A stretch of DNA of 64,000 nucleotides from positions 4,650,001-4,714,000 of the forward strand of contig SPDT01000005.1 in the NCBI GenBank assembly GCA_008477525.1, read 5' to 3'. The position numbers and the translations under genes are program-made. Positions within the stretch are counted from its first letter, which is position 1. Each line of letters starts with the position of its first letter. A model generated the notes under the pieces. That model was not told the DNA's origin. It did not search any database and worked only from the letters and a program-made list of their open reading frames with translations. The DNA is from Hypomyces perniciosus. Taxonomy: Eukaryota > Ascomycota > Sordariomycetes > Hypocreales > Hypocreaceae. This document shows, one piece after another, positions 1 to 10,643 of this stretch.

Positions 1-1797
1 CGAATTATCTTCCCTCCCCGTGATCGATTTGCCTTTTGAGTCCCTAGAAACCCCCGGCGACTGATTGTGAATAAAACGCACTTTGTCCTTGCGCAACTCT
101 CCTTCCACAGCTATCTCCTCCAGGGCTGGACTCAAGGGACACGTGCTGGGCTTTTCTGATAACCTGTTTGCACTTGTCTTCTTCGAAAGTCTCGATCGTC
201 GTCTTTTCAGTGCCACGGTAGGCGTCTGCGGCTCAGGGCTATGTTCACGGTCCACTAAGCCACCTTCATTGCCCGTCTTACCTTCATTCAGGTCCTGTGG
301 CATCTTGATGACAAAAGACTCGGAGGTAGATGGTTGGAAATGGTCCTGATTCAGTCGCGTCAAAGCTGTCTCGTGGCGGTAATGTGTTCCCAATGCTCTC
401 ATCTGGCGGACGATATCCCTCCAATTCGTGATGAGCATCTCGGCAATTCCGTTTGCAACCATGACTTTGTCCACATGTGGCGGCTCAAGTTTGGGATTCC
501 CATCTGTTTTCGCCTTCTGTCGGTCACGACGTTGCTTCCTCGGGGACAAGGGAAATAACAACAGGCCTGATGTCGGCGATGCCAACTTCATGGTGTATTT
601 TTCCAAGAGGTCTCCAACCAGCAAGGGCCCAAAAACAATTCCTAGGGCATTGTAACCCATGAGATCGCCGGTCGGTAGGGGCCTGCCATCTGCGTCTTCG
701 CGTGGTGACACTTCGGCGACTCGTCCAATCAAGCTCAGTAGCCCAAAAACAGCACATATGACTTCCCGTCGAAACTGCGATTCGATTGTCCCGATGGCGA
801 GTGCGATGAGGCGAGCGCGAACCTTGGTCTGCTTGGTCCTTGGGAACTCCGGCTCGCCATGCAACTGCGAGTGTATTCCAACAAAGGCATCGAATAGCGA
901 GAGCGAGCCTAGAATACCCCCCGGGAGAACGGACAATAACCTCTTGAAAGTCGAGCCTACATCATGCACAGAATACTGTATGTGTGTTGGCAGCGTGGCA
1001 CAGCAAACCGTACCGGCCACCTCGAGGCTGTCATTGCCCATGTAGCAGTAATAGTCGAAAATGGAGTTGACGATTTTGACAGAACCCGGAATGCGAAATA
1101 TGCCACGGGTCGTCGCATTCTGGGCGATGTATTGCGCTGTGGCCCGTACACATGTCGGGAGTATTAAAGCGCATGGCGAATAGTCTTGGGGAAGATAGAG
1201 CACGCTCTTTCCGCTCAGTCGTACCATCGTCTGGATATCGAGAATCTTAGGGGGTTCCCGGCGAGAATGGACGAGGTATCCCAGATCCGAAACACTGCGC
1301 CTGTGGCGTGGCCGAGGCAGAGGAGCTGGCTTCGTAGGAGTTGAATGGCTGGCTGGCCCCCGGAAGATTCGAAAGAACCAGCTTCGCTTTTCGGGAGTGC
1401 GCTCTTGATCGGCCTGGTAGGAGAGTGTCAGCTATGGAGAGCTCAGGTTGCAAATGACATGAGTAACTTGCCTGCGTCGCCTGCTGAGACTCAAAGTCCT
1501 CTACAACCAACAGCCTAATCCCATGCTAGACAACTTCATCAGCTAGTTGATCCAGCTCCAGCCTCTCTAAGGCTCCCCAAGTCGTTTCTGCCCACCTTCT
1601 TTGCCAGTCGGTTGTACTCCAGCACAAATATCGCCCTGTCCTGCACTTCGTCGGCATCACTCAGCAATCCCAATCCGCCGCTGCTCGGTGTCCATGTCCT
1701 GCTGCAACGCATGTGGGACGAGTGTCTTGTCAAACTTTGAACAGTAGCGCTGTGAGGAAGGGCGAGGGAAAAGTTGCTTGATGGCCGTGTCCGGCAT
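1..1797 (-). CDS. RhoGAP-domain protein, 5' part only (3' end outside window), with an apparent 1-nt frameshift
   Basis: Rho-family GTPase-activating protein, expected to switch off Rho/Rac/Cdc42-type GTPases. Reading the minus strand, the proposed start is 1797 (peptide MPDTAIKQLFPRP). The frame runs to about 1664, where one extra base in a GGG run breaks it; skipping that base continues into LLSDADEVQDRAIF. A probable intron (about 1591-1526) follows, then a short exon to about 1471 and a GC-AG intron (1470-1413). A long exon is then open to base 1. The RhoGAP arginine-finger region reads TTRGIFRIPGS near 1110-1080. The closing helix reads NALGIVFGPLL near 650-620. After the domain the sequence is polar and low in complexity (about 560-1). 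The family call is firm. The start, the first intron and whether the frameshift is real or a sequence error are uncertain. Confidence 0.75.
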
Positions 1798-2703
1798 GAT
1801 GGTATGGCAGTCTGGTGTAGAGACTGGTAGCTGGTGAGGCGATGTGGAGATTGGGAGACTGAAGGCTGGGTCAGATGATTCGGATCCATAAGGAGATCGA
1901 GCGCATCGGGAATCCCAAGTCTTGATGATATTTGTATAACTTTTTGCAATGGGTGATTCTCGTGCTTGAAGGATGCCTTTGAATCTGGGTCGAACTGTCC
2001 ATCGTGATTGACTACTAAGCAATGACCATAATCAGAGGGGTTTAGCGAAAGGGTCAGATGCTTCCTGCTTTGGTCAATCACCGAGGGTGGCAAGTTCCTT
2101 ATATTGCTGCAGTGAGCATAAGATCGACAAGAAGCATCAGGTTGGAGGCTCGAGTGGCTATGGAGAAACTAAATGTCCATCCATATCGCCTTCAGGGTTA
2201 GGGGTTAGGGGGTTAGGGATGTAGATGTAGCATAGAGACGCTGTTATCTGCAGTAATGCTCGATTTCGAAACTGTCCCTTAAAATTTGTCCAGCTAGGAG
2301 TATCGCTGAGATAATATTCATCTAAATAGGTAGTAATATGCATCTCGTGAGAGGATAATATCATCATCCATGTTCTCTCTCTCTGCTAGCATTGCCCTCT
2401 GTCAGCAACCGTCCTAGATTCAGCAATTTTGCCGTACAGGCATAACAAAACCTTCAGAGAATCTTGGACAGTCCGTGGAGAGCAAAGTCACCGATACCCC
2501 AGTACTCACCCGTCTATAGTGATGGAATATAAGAAAGAAAAAGAAAAGAAAGGGCAACATATGCCAACACCTCGGTAATCCATCGCGGTCAGATATCCCC
2601 AGTACGCCATACCAGATGTACCCCAGCCCTACCCCTACACCAACGGCTACTCTGCGCAGCCTCCGAATTCATAGCTCATGGCTTCATCAGGCCCATTGCG
2701 GGT
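1798..2703. other. Intergenic: upstream of the RhoGAP gene, downstream of snf4
   Basis: No coding region is supported here. The stretch holds a telomere-like run of TTAGGG units at 2195-2218. The RhoGAP promoter and the snf4 3' region should both lie here. Confidence 0.5.
2195..2218 (+). repeat. Interstitial telomere-like repeat
   Basis: Four GGG blocks are separated by three TTA units with slightly variable G runs (GGGTTAGGGGTTAGGGGGTTAGGG split by one extra G and then two). TTAGGG is the telomere unit of most filamentous fungi. It is too short to be a telomere and lies between two genes. It could also bind telobox/Myb-like factors. Confidence 0.6.
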
Positions 2704-4383
2704 TCAGTCCTCCTCCCCGTGGAGCAGGACATACTTGAGGATATCGGACAGCGAGATGACCCCCTTAAGTTTGTTCTCGTCGTCAACGACAATCAATCTG
2801 TGAACGCGGCTCTTCCGTATGGTGTCAAAGATGGAGTCGAGCCTATCGTCTTCGCTGCATGTGTATATACCCGGGCTATCCTCGGGCCGCTTGCACAGCG
2901 CCTCGCCCACGGAACCACCTAGATCATCGTAAGCCCCTCCCTTGATACATGGGATCACATCCACGGCCTCGAAGGCATTGAGAACTCTGTTTTCGGAGTC
3001 GACGATGGGGACGCAACTGATGTTGCGGCTAACCATGAGGTTGATGACCTCGAGGACTGTAGTGCTCATGCGCGCGACAGCCAGGTTCGAGTATGTGCCC
3101 AATTTGATATCGTGAACGGGCTTCTTGAGGAGAACGGTGTTGTGCTCGTTGTTGACGGCAATGAATTTGAGAATGCGGTACTGAGTGATGACAGAGACAA
3201 CGGTCTCTCTGCCGGTCTCGTCATCAACGTCAACAAGCGGGATTCTTTGCGCGCGAGTCTTGAGCATGCGGCGGAGGGCCTCATACAGTGGCCGTGCAGG
3301 ATGGACCGAAGCAGATTCGATAGGAGTCGCGCCAATTGCTTTTTCAATGTCTAGTTCGCTGTTAGCTTGCCAAAGTCATCCTGTCGCGCCGATGGTGGCA
3401 GTTTAAGGGCATAGGCACCTCGCAGGCTGCTTAGGCGGAATTGATCCAGCTTGCTCATCTCATCGGGGAATTGGCAGTGATACTGTATCACATTAATGTA
3501 ATCGGTCGCAGTGAGGATGCCGGCGAACCGCGAGGTATGCGAATCCCAAAGGGGGGCCGATACAATTGCTTTGCACATCACATCGTCAGCGCGGGGGCCT
3601 CGGCGCGGGGCAGACAGGCCAGGCCAGGCCAGGCAAGGCAGGATTGAGGCTGCTTACAGTTCTGGATCAGGATGTTGAGGCTCTTCTTGATGAGGAGATC
3701 GGTGTCGAGGACAATAAGGCGGAACGACAGCGGGAGGACATCGTAGCTGGTGCGCTTCCGCAAGAAGTCGCGGATCGCTTTCTGCGCACAGAGACAAGCA
3801 AGGTCAGTCGAGGGAGGGATGATGATGATGATGATGGCAAACGCGGGGGGGCAACAGGCAAGAAAAGAAACGAGAGAGATAGGAGAGGAGTGGAGAGGAG
3901 AGGAGAGCATGGAGAGCAGGGAAAAGATAGAACTGAACGAACCAAGCCCTGCCGCTGTTCCTTGTCCAGAGGGCTCAGCAGCTTCGGTTCTGGCGCTGCA
4001 AGCATTGCGCCGCCGTGAGTTGTCTTGAAGCGAAGATACGAGGACGGGGCGACAAAGTTGCGGACGGGGGGAGGAGGACGCTCGTGACCAGTCGGCGGTG
4101 TCGCAGCAGCAGCTGTTGCATGTCCGGCTCCAGTTGGTGATGCAGTTGATGTAGTTGATGCGGTGCCAATAATGCCAGGTGATGATGGCCCAAGCCCGAG
4201 TCCAGGTCCGAGTCCAAGTCCAAGTCCAAGCCCAATCCCACGCCCAAGATCCGGCCCAAGGCTGCCTGCTGCTGCTGCTGCTGTTCGGAAGGCTGCGCGA
4301 GACGGCTCATTGGCATTACTACCAGCCAGTGGTGCGGGGGCGGCCGCTGGCTGGGCGCTAGCCACCTCTGCATTTCCCTCCAT
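2704..4383 (-). CDS. snf4: AMP-activated/SNF1 protein kinase gamma subunit (four CBS repeats)
   Basis: Regulatory gamma subunit of the SNF1/AMPK complex, which senses adenine nucleotides and controls glucose derepression. Exons by hand: 4383-3943, 3781-3658, 3568-3419 and 3350-2704, giving 453 residues. Exon 1 encodes a long Ala/Gly/Pro-rich N-terminus with a GLGLGLG-type repeat (residues about 45-75). The CBS region then begins with KAIRDFLRKRTSYDVLPLSF and passes through NSIVSAPLWDS and TRAQRIPLVDVDDE. It ends in SRVHRLIVVDDENKLKGVIS and LSDILKYVLLHGEED. These strings match fungal Snf4 closely. All junctions keep frame (phases 0, 1 and 1). It is divergent from vac8, with a 2.6-kb spacer. 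The start is the first ATG in the exon and sits before the low-complexity tail, so the exact N-terminus is less certain than the CBS core. Confidence 0.93.
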
Positions 4384-6972
4384 TCCAGCGTCTCACAGCG
4401 TCTCACAGCGTTCCACAGCGTCTGGTGGCGGCAATTTGTTGTCGGTCCAGCCAGCCTGTAGGTAGTATTGTAGGTACGCAGGTGTACGGAGTACGAGGTA
4501 GGCATATACTAATATGTAGTAATGAGCTTTGGATGGCGGGGCCGAATATTTTAAAGGGATGGAAGATGGAGGGAGCGCGATAAACAGGACAGGACAGGCA
4601 ATCGCCGATGAAGATCTCTCTTCCACTTTGTATGTACGCTCTTGATTTGATCTGCGGCTGTTTTGGCTCTGCCTATGCTATCAGCGATCAGCAGCACGTA
4701 GTATGATAACATGGCCGAAACAAGTAATTCAGGACTACGAAGTAGTACTAGCAGATAAGGTTGCTGATAAGGGTCTTCCTCTGGCGTCATAGAGAGAGGT
4801 ATTACTACTCCGTACTCGTACGTACATATTTGCGCCGTGGGCTCTTTGACCTTGGCGAGTGCGATATTTTGTCCACGTCTGGTGCCTTGCATAAAGACTG
4901 TTTTTATGACAATTGGAAATACGTTCGACGTCCCTAGTCGCTGTCTTGTCATAGTCCCTAGATCTGATTTGTTCAGCTGTGATTGGCGGCGACGACATCG
5001 AACGGTGGTGACGTGACGTTGCGCCAGCTGTTTTATTGACACGATTGACCACCACATCTGAGCCGAATGCACGAGTTTTTCAGCCCAACACGGTGGCCAA
5101 GATTTAGAAGGATAGAAATTGAATTTCCAATTTCCAAAAAAAATTAAGAATAAAAACAATTAAAAAATTAAAAAGTACCCATTTATTCTCTTTATGTAGT
5201 AAGTAGTATTATGGGATAAATGGAAAGGCCTGGATACGGTCGCTTTTGTAAATCCTGCAGGGTAAGGCGTGGAGCAGGCAGACTGTGAGCGGGTGGACCT
5301 CGTGCAGCTCTCATGAAAGCACGACGACAAATACGGAAACCAGCTGGACAAATTGGGATATGCGCTGTCGGTGAATGCATTGAAATTTCTATACCTGGTG
5401 ATATTTGCTTCTCGTGGTTCTTCTCTCATAAATTCTCCCGTTGACGATACTTGCTTGTTTGTTTACTTACTACTCCATAGTAGGAACATATTCAACGCCA
5501 TGCCGTCAAGGTGATACCATATATCCTGGACGACATGTTGAACGTCCTTGATATTCGGTCGCATATTTTATCGCCCATTGTTCTATTATTTACCTCAATG
5601 ACAGTAGCAGCACTCGAAGCCTACAAGAAGAGAAGGATAATGCGTCAAGCTAGCCGGGATAAGTAATATCATCATTTGCTACTAGGCACCCAGATACTAC
5701 TAACCCAGTGACAACAGAGCCTAACGATCATCACCTACGTAGAATTGACAGCACCCTCAGCAACCACTACGCTTTCAGGCCACACTTGTGAAGCTATCGT
5801 GTGTCTCTCTCATAAGGGACCTGCGTGTTTTGCATATGCGGAACGAGTTGGACAATCATCCCTGTCTCAGGCCCGGCGGCCGCCGCCAATCAAAGCGCCG
5901 CATTTTTTGTCCGCAACCAGCAGCAGTTTGCCAGCTCTCAGATCCCCACTGAAAGCACTGGCTGGTGGCGTCAGCGATCCACTGCCAAATCAGCGGCTCG
6001 GTGCGGGCGCTTCAATTGGTGAGGTTGCGCATTTCCATCGCAAGCAAGACAAGATAAGGCAGTGGAGGGTTTTTTCCCTTTCGCCCTCCGTATCTCGGCC
6101 CAATGTACGGAGTACCTCGTATGCGCAAGTCATTGCGCTCAATTAAGCAGCGAGAAACGGGCAAAAGCGCCGGGGAATTTGTGGAATTAATGCAAACAAC
6201 AGCGACTTCTGGAAAAATGCCTGCAGAAACCACTCCGTGCTAATGTATGAACGGGGCATTGTAGATGGAGAGCTGCTGGGGAACTGGAATTGCTAGAAAT
6301 GATGGCCTCCGGCAGGCCCCGCTCAAGATACCTTAGGTAGATAGGTACGGAGTACTCCGTACGGAGTACTCGTAGGCCCATAGGTACTCCATAGGTACGT
6401 GACTGGGCGCGTATCACAGTGGGCGGACAGCGTGCCAGCGTGCTAGAGGGCTAAGGCATTGGCCTACGAGATCCAGCGCAACAGCAGACCCCTGCACTGC
6501 AATAGTGCTTCGTGCGTACTTCGTACATACCTTTACATACTTGTATGCCGCTTCCTGCTGCCACTACTTGTACTACTGACTACTGACTGCTGTTACCGCT
6601 GCTACTACGACTGCCCTTTGAACCTGACCTCACCATCGTCCTCACCCTCCCGCCATCTGCTGGCTGCATCGCCTGCCTCGCAGCCTTCCTGTGTCCGTTG
6701 AGGAGCAGCTGTGCTGGCTGTTTGTGTATTTCGTGCAGTTGCATCAGAGCCTCTATCGCCAGCAACTGCTCTCTGCTCTGCCCTGGGACCCGCCTATCGC
6801 GCAGCCGCAGCCCCGTTGCCCAGAGAGGCGACGCCAGCAGCCGAAGCTCCATCACCGACCATTCGTCACATCAACAAAACAAAACATCATTGTTGACGCT
6901 CCGTAATCCGCCCACGACTCGACTCCCCCCCTAGCTCAAATTGTTGCCTGCCAGAATACACACATATTCGCT
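4384..6972. promoter_or_regulatory. 2.6-kb divergent spacer between snf4 and vac8
   Basis: No gene is supported. Short open frames here have no recognisable product. The spacer carries several copies of GTACGGAGTAC or its halves (4484-4494, about 4800-4820, 6105-6115, 6345-6369) and pyrimidine-rich stretches just before vac8. It should contain both promoters and 5' leaders. A leader intron for vac8 is possible but cannot be shown. Confidence 0.5.
6345..6362. repeat. Perfect 18-bp palindrome GTACGGAGTACTCCGTAC
   Basis: The sequence equals its own reverse complement, and a further half unit follows to 6369. The 11-bp core GTACGGAGTAC and its reverse, GTACTCCGTAC, recur through the intergenic parts of the window. 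Confidence 0.8.
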
Positions 6973-9061
6973 ATGGGTGGTTGCAACTCAACATGTTGCG
7001 GAGGTGAGTCGACTTGACGCAGCCAACTTGTCGCCCTTGCAGCACCTGATTCTGACGGGGTCTGCGTCTGTCTCTCTAGGTCGAGCCCGCGATGGCCTCT
7101 ACGAGCCGGCTCTTGCCGATAGCGAGCGCGAAGCCGTCGCTGACCTGCTTCAATATCTGGAAAACGTCTGTTTCCCCGCCTGTGTATGCGTTTTCTGCAC
7201 TACGGCTGACTCTATCACCAGCGCGGCGAGACTGATTTCTTCTCTGGCGAACCTCTCCGAGCTCTGAGCACGCTAGTCTTCTCCGAGAACATCGACCTCC
7301 AACGAAGTGCAAGCTTGACATTTGCCGAAATCACAGAGCGAGGTATGTAGATTTCAACAGACTGGCGCTCGACCAGCGGCCTGGTTACGACCCCTCACAC
7401 CACTCACGTCTTACTAACTTCAACACCGTCAAGACGTCCGTGAAGTCGATCGCGACACCCTCGAGCCAATCTTGTTCCTACTGCAGAGCCCCGACATCGA
7501 GGTCCAGAGAGCAGCCAGCGCGGCCCTGGGGAATCTGGCAGTCAACAGTAGGAATCCCATCCTCTCACACTTCGCCCAGAGTCTCTTGTTCCTAACTGCG
7601 ATCCGCCTCAGCCGAAAACAAAGTTCTCATTGTCCAGCTTGGCGGTTTGACTCCCTTGATCAGGCAGATGCTATCGCCCAATGTCGAAGTCCAGTGCAAT
7701 GCCGTCGGTTGCATAACCAATCTGGCTACCCATGAGGAAAACAAAGCCAAGATTGCCCGGTCTGGCGCCTTGGGTCCGTTGACCAGGCTCGCCAAGTCCA
7801 AGGACATGCGGGTTCAGAGGAACGCCACGGGTGCCCTGCTCAACATGACACACTCTGGTAAGGTTCTCTAGGGCTTTGGGGTTCATGATGTAATCCACTC
7901 TAACAGCGCCCTTAGATGAGAACCGACAACAACTTGTTAATGCCGGCGCCATCCCCGTTCTTGTCCAGCTTCTCTCCTCCCCAGACGTGGACGTCCAATA
8001 CTACTGCACTACCGCTCTGAGCAATATTGCCGTGGATGCCAACAACAGAAGGAAACTGGCTACGTCAGAACCCAAGCTTGTCCAGTCCCTGGTTAACCTC
8101 ATGGACTCGTCCTCTCCCAAGGTCCAGTGCCAAGCCGCTCTGGCTCTCCGAAACCTGGCCTCGGACGAAAAATATCAACTTGATATTGTGCGAGCCAACG
8201 GTCTCCATCCCCTGCTGCGCCTCCTTCAGTCATCATACCTCCCTCTGATTCTCTCCGCCGTTGCTTGCATTCGGAACATCTCCATCCATCCCATGAACGA
8301 GTCTCCTATCATCGAAGCCAACTTCCTCAAGCCCTTGGTGGATCTTTTGGGTTCGACTGACAACGAGGAAATCCAATGCCATGCCATCTCGACCCTGCGG
8401 AACTTGGCAGCTAGCTCAGACCGCAACAAGGCGCTTGTGTTGGAGGCGGGCGCTGTTCAGAAATGCAAGCAACTTGTGCTTGACGTTCCCGTGACGGTGC
8501 AATCAGAGATGACGGCTGCCATTGCAGTGCTCGCCCTGAGTGATGATCTCAAGTCACATCTGTTGAATCTCGGAGTTTGCGACGTCCTGATCCCCCTGAC
8601 CCACTCAGATAGCATCGAAGTCCAGGGCAACAGCGCTGCAGCCTTGGGCAACCTATCGTCTAAAGGTATGGAAACTCCCTTGGTAGTGTAGTACTTGAAA
8701 GTGTATTCACGACTAACATATTGCAGTTGGCGACTACTCCATCTTTGTTCAGAACTGGAACGAGCCGAATGGCGGTGTTCACGGCTATTTGTGCCGCTTC
8801 CTAAAGTCTGGCGATGCTACCTTCCAGCACATTGCCGTGTGGACCTTGCTTCAACTGTTCGAGTCTGAAGACAAGACACTGATTGGCCAGATTGGCAAGG
8901 CAGACGATATTATTGAAAATATCCGAAATATTGCCACCCGTCAGATCGGGCCGGACCCTGAAGGCGAAGAGGAGGATGAGGGCGAAGTCATCAACCTCGC
9001 CCAGCGATGCCTTGAGCTCCTGGGTCAGAGCACTGGGTCCAAGGCACATATTGAAGGCTAG
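6973..9061 (+). CDS. vac8: Vacuolar armadillo-repeat protein Vac8
   Basis: Vac8 is a lipid-anchored armadillo-repeat scaffold of the vacuole membrane. It acts in vacuole inheritance, homotypic fusion and nucleus-vacuole contacts. Seven exons: 6973-7003, 7080-7165, 7222-7342, 7434-7547, 7612-7857, 7916-8665 and 8727-9061, giving 560 residues. The start [11 protein letters not shown] has Gly2 for N-myristoylation and Cys4, Cys8 and Cys9 as likely palmitoylation sites. Most of the rest is tandem ARM repeats, for example [51 protein letters not shown] and [17 protein letters not shown]. The end is an acidic linker and [13 protein letters not shown]. The tiny 31-nt first exon fits the lipidation motif. 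All junctions are GT-AG and in frame, and the gene looks intact. Confidence 0.96.
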
Positions 9062-9684
9062 GCTAGTGCCTCGATACCGAAGCTTCGGTGCGAATGATTC
9101 CCATTTGGTGTGTTATACTGGCGGGCTCGTCAGCGGGATGGGTTAGCGTGGCATGGCGATGCAATGGCGTTCTAGGCGTCTCGAGCTTGTCCCCCAGATT
9201 GAACTGGAGGTAATTTTCTTTTCATGGCCCTCTCTTTATGCGAGGGGAAATCTTTTCCATCTTCTTGCTTTCATCCTGTCTTTGCTCCCTACTTTCCTTT
9301 TCGCTCTTTTTCTAATCCTCATGGAACAACAAGCGTGTTCTCTTCTAGGGATTCCCGTTCGACCATACCAGCCTAGGTATGATGCACCTGGGGTGTGGGA
9401 CTATTTTGGAGGCTTAGGATGATGAGTTCTTGTGATGCAAGGATAAGGGTGCCGAGTTTCCTTTTTGTACAAAGCATATGCGGCCCGAGACCGCGGTCAG
9501 CCCAGCATTAGTGATTTGATTTGAAACAAGTGGGCAAGGGGAGATGGCGGCGGATTTGAAAGATCAAGACATGAGGACAACAGCTGTAATTAGACGATGA
9601 TATTTTACAAGCTTTTATACCCTTGGTAAAGCATACGGCAGTCCCTACGACCATGCTGGTGAAGTAATCTCTAGTCCGTAGTCA
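9062..9684. other. Intergenic between convergent vac8 and imp1 3' ends
   Basis: Only 3' flanking sequence is seen, with T-rich tracts around 9210-9330. An open frame at 9153-9422 has no recognisable product and is not called. Confidence 0.4.
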
Positions 9685-10238
9685 TCAATCTAGTTTCTGG
9701 AGCCCGTCCTTGGCCCATGTACGCTCTCTCCACGGCAAAATTTTGGCCACTATTTTGCCCTGAATAAGAGCGAGGGGTAAAGGGCCAAACTGCCTTGAGT
9801 CTCTAGAGGCCGGAAGATTGTCTCCTACGATCCAGCAATGGCCTTCGGGAACCTATTCCGTCTTAGTCCTAGTCCTAGTTGATATATAAAAGTCAACATG
9901 ATGGCTCGTACCTGAATCATCTGCTCCTCTCCTGGTTCCCCCGGCGTCCCCAATGAGACATAATCACCCGGCATGCCAATGACACGCTTGACGCCGTTCT
10001 GAGTCGCAAATATGGGGATCTTGTAGAGGACGAGATCGCCGACTTTGACGCCGCGACCGAGGCGGTAGGTCATGTCTGCAGCGATCCAGTCGCCGTCGAC
10101 GGTGAAGGTCGGGAGCATGGAGGGTCCCTGAGCGGGAGAGATTTGGAGCAGGTGGGAGAAGGTGAGGTGTGCGAGACATGTGATTTTGAGGGTGGAGATG
10201 GTGAAGCGGAGGGGGTGGCCGAGGAGGTGGGAGATCAT
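9685..10238 (-). CDS. imp1: Mitochondrial inner membrane signal peptidase subunit 1
   Basis: Serine-lysine peptidase of the type I signal peptidase family. It removes sorting signals from proteins on the intermembrane-space side of the inner mitochondrial membrane. Two exons, 10238-9912 and 9852-9685, joined in phase 0, give 164 residues, normal for Imp1. The hydrophobic N-terminus (about residues 10-32) is the membrane anchor. GPSMLPT carries the catalytic Ser40, and NGVKRVIGMPGD carries the catalytic Lys84. Exon 2 supplies VPEGHCWIVGDNLPASRDSR, the conserved box of this family. Genes for Imp1 and Imp2 are similar; the GHCWIVGDN wording and length favour Imp1. It is divergent from the mitochondrial IF3 gene, another mitochondrial function, across a 405-bp spacer. 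Confidence 0.9.
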
Positions 10239-10643
10239 TATGTAGTATATAAGATGAGATGTGAGGAAATGTTGGAGGCTTGTTTGGCTATAACCGGTTG
10301 AGGGATTTCATGATATACAAGGCTTCAATCTCTTTAGATGTTTTGGAAATGCGGTTTCAGGAGTGAAATAAGTGTAGAGTAATGTTGGCAAGGTCGAAGT
10401 GAGAGTCCTGAAGAATAATGATAGGTTGAGAGCACAAGGCTGAGAGAGTCAAAGGCGGCATCTTGAGACGTGGGTCTGTAGCGCTGATGTCAGTGGCTAG
10501 CCCTCTTAACAGGGGTCCTGGGTGTGACGTTGTGGGCTGAGCTCAGCTCCAGCTTCACAACTCTTCCCCTCCATCTCCATCGAGGCAGATCAGGTCACAC
10601 TTCTCCCACTCCCACTCTTCTTGCGCCTCCGCCTGCTCTCACA
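10239..10643. promoter_or_regulatory. Shared divergent promoter region of imp1 and mitochondrial IF3
   Basis: A 405-bp spacer lies between two outward-reading genes for mitochondrial proteins. No clear TATA box is seen. C/T-rich leader sequence precedes the IF3 start. Co-regulation is possible but is inference. Confidence 0.45.

Noticed and set aside
524..757. Minus-strand open frame of 77 codons
   Set aside because: It is out of frame with the RhoGAP domain, which covers the same bases.
3566..4028. Plus-strand open frames over snf4
   Set aside because: They are antisense shadows of snf4 exons and introns, with low-complexity composition.
5745..6146. 133-codon open frame in the snf4-vac8 spacer
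   Set aside because: No family resemblance, includes the GTACGGAGTAC repeat and has no supporting splice structure.
9153..9422. 89-codon open frame downstream of vac8
   Set aside because: No recognisable domain, lies in the 3' flank and looks like chance.
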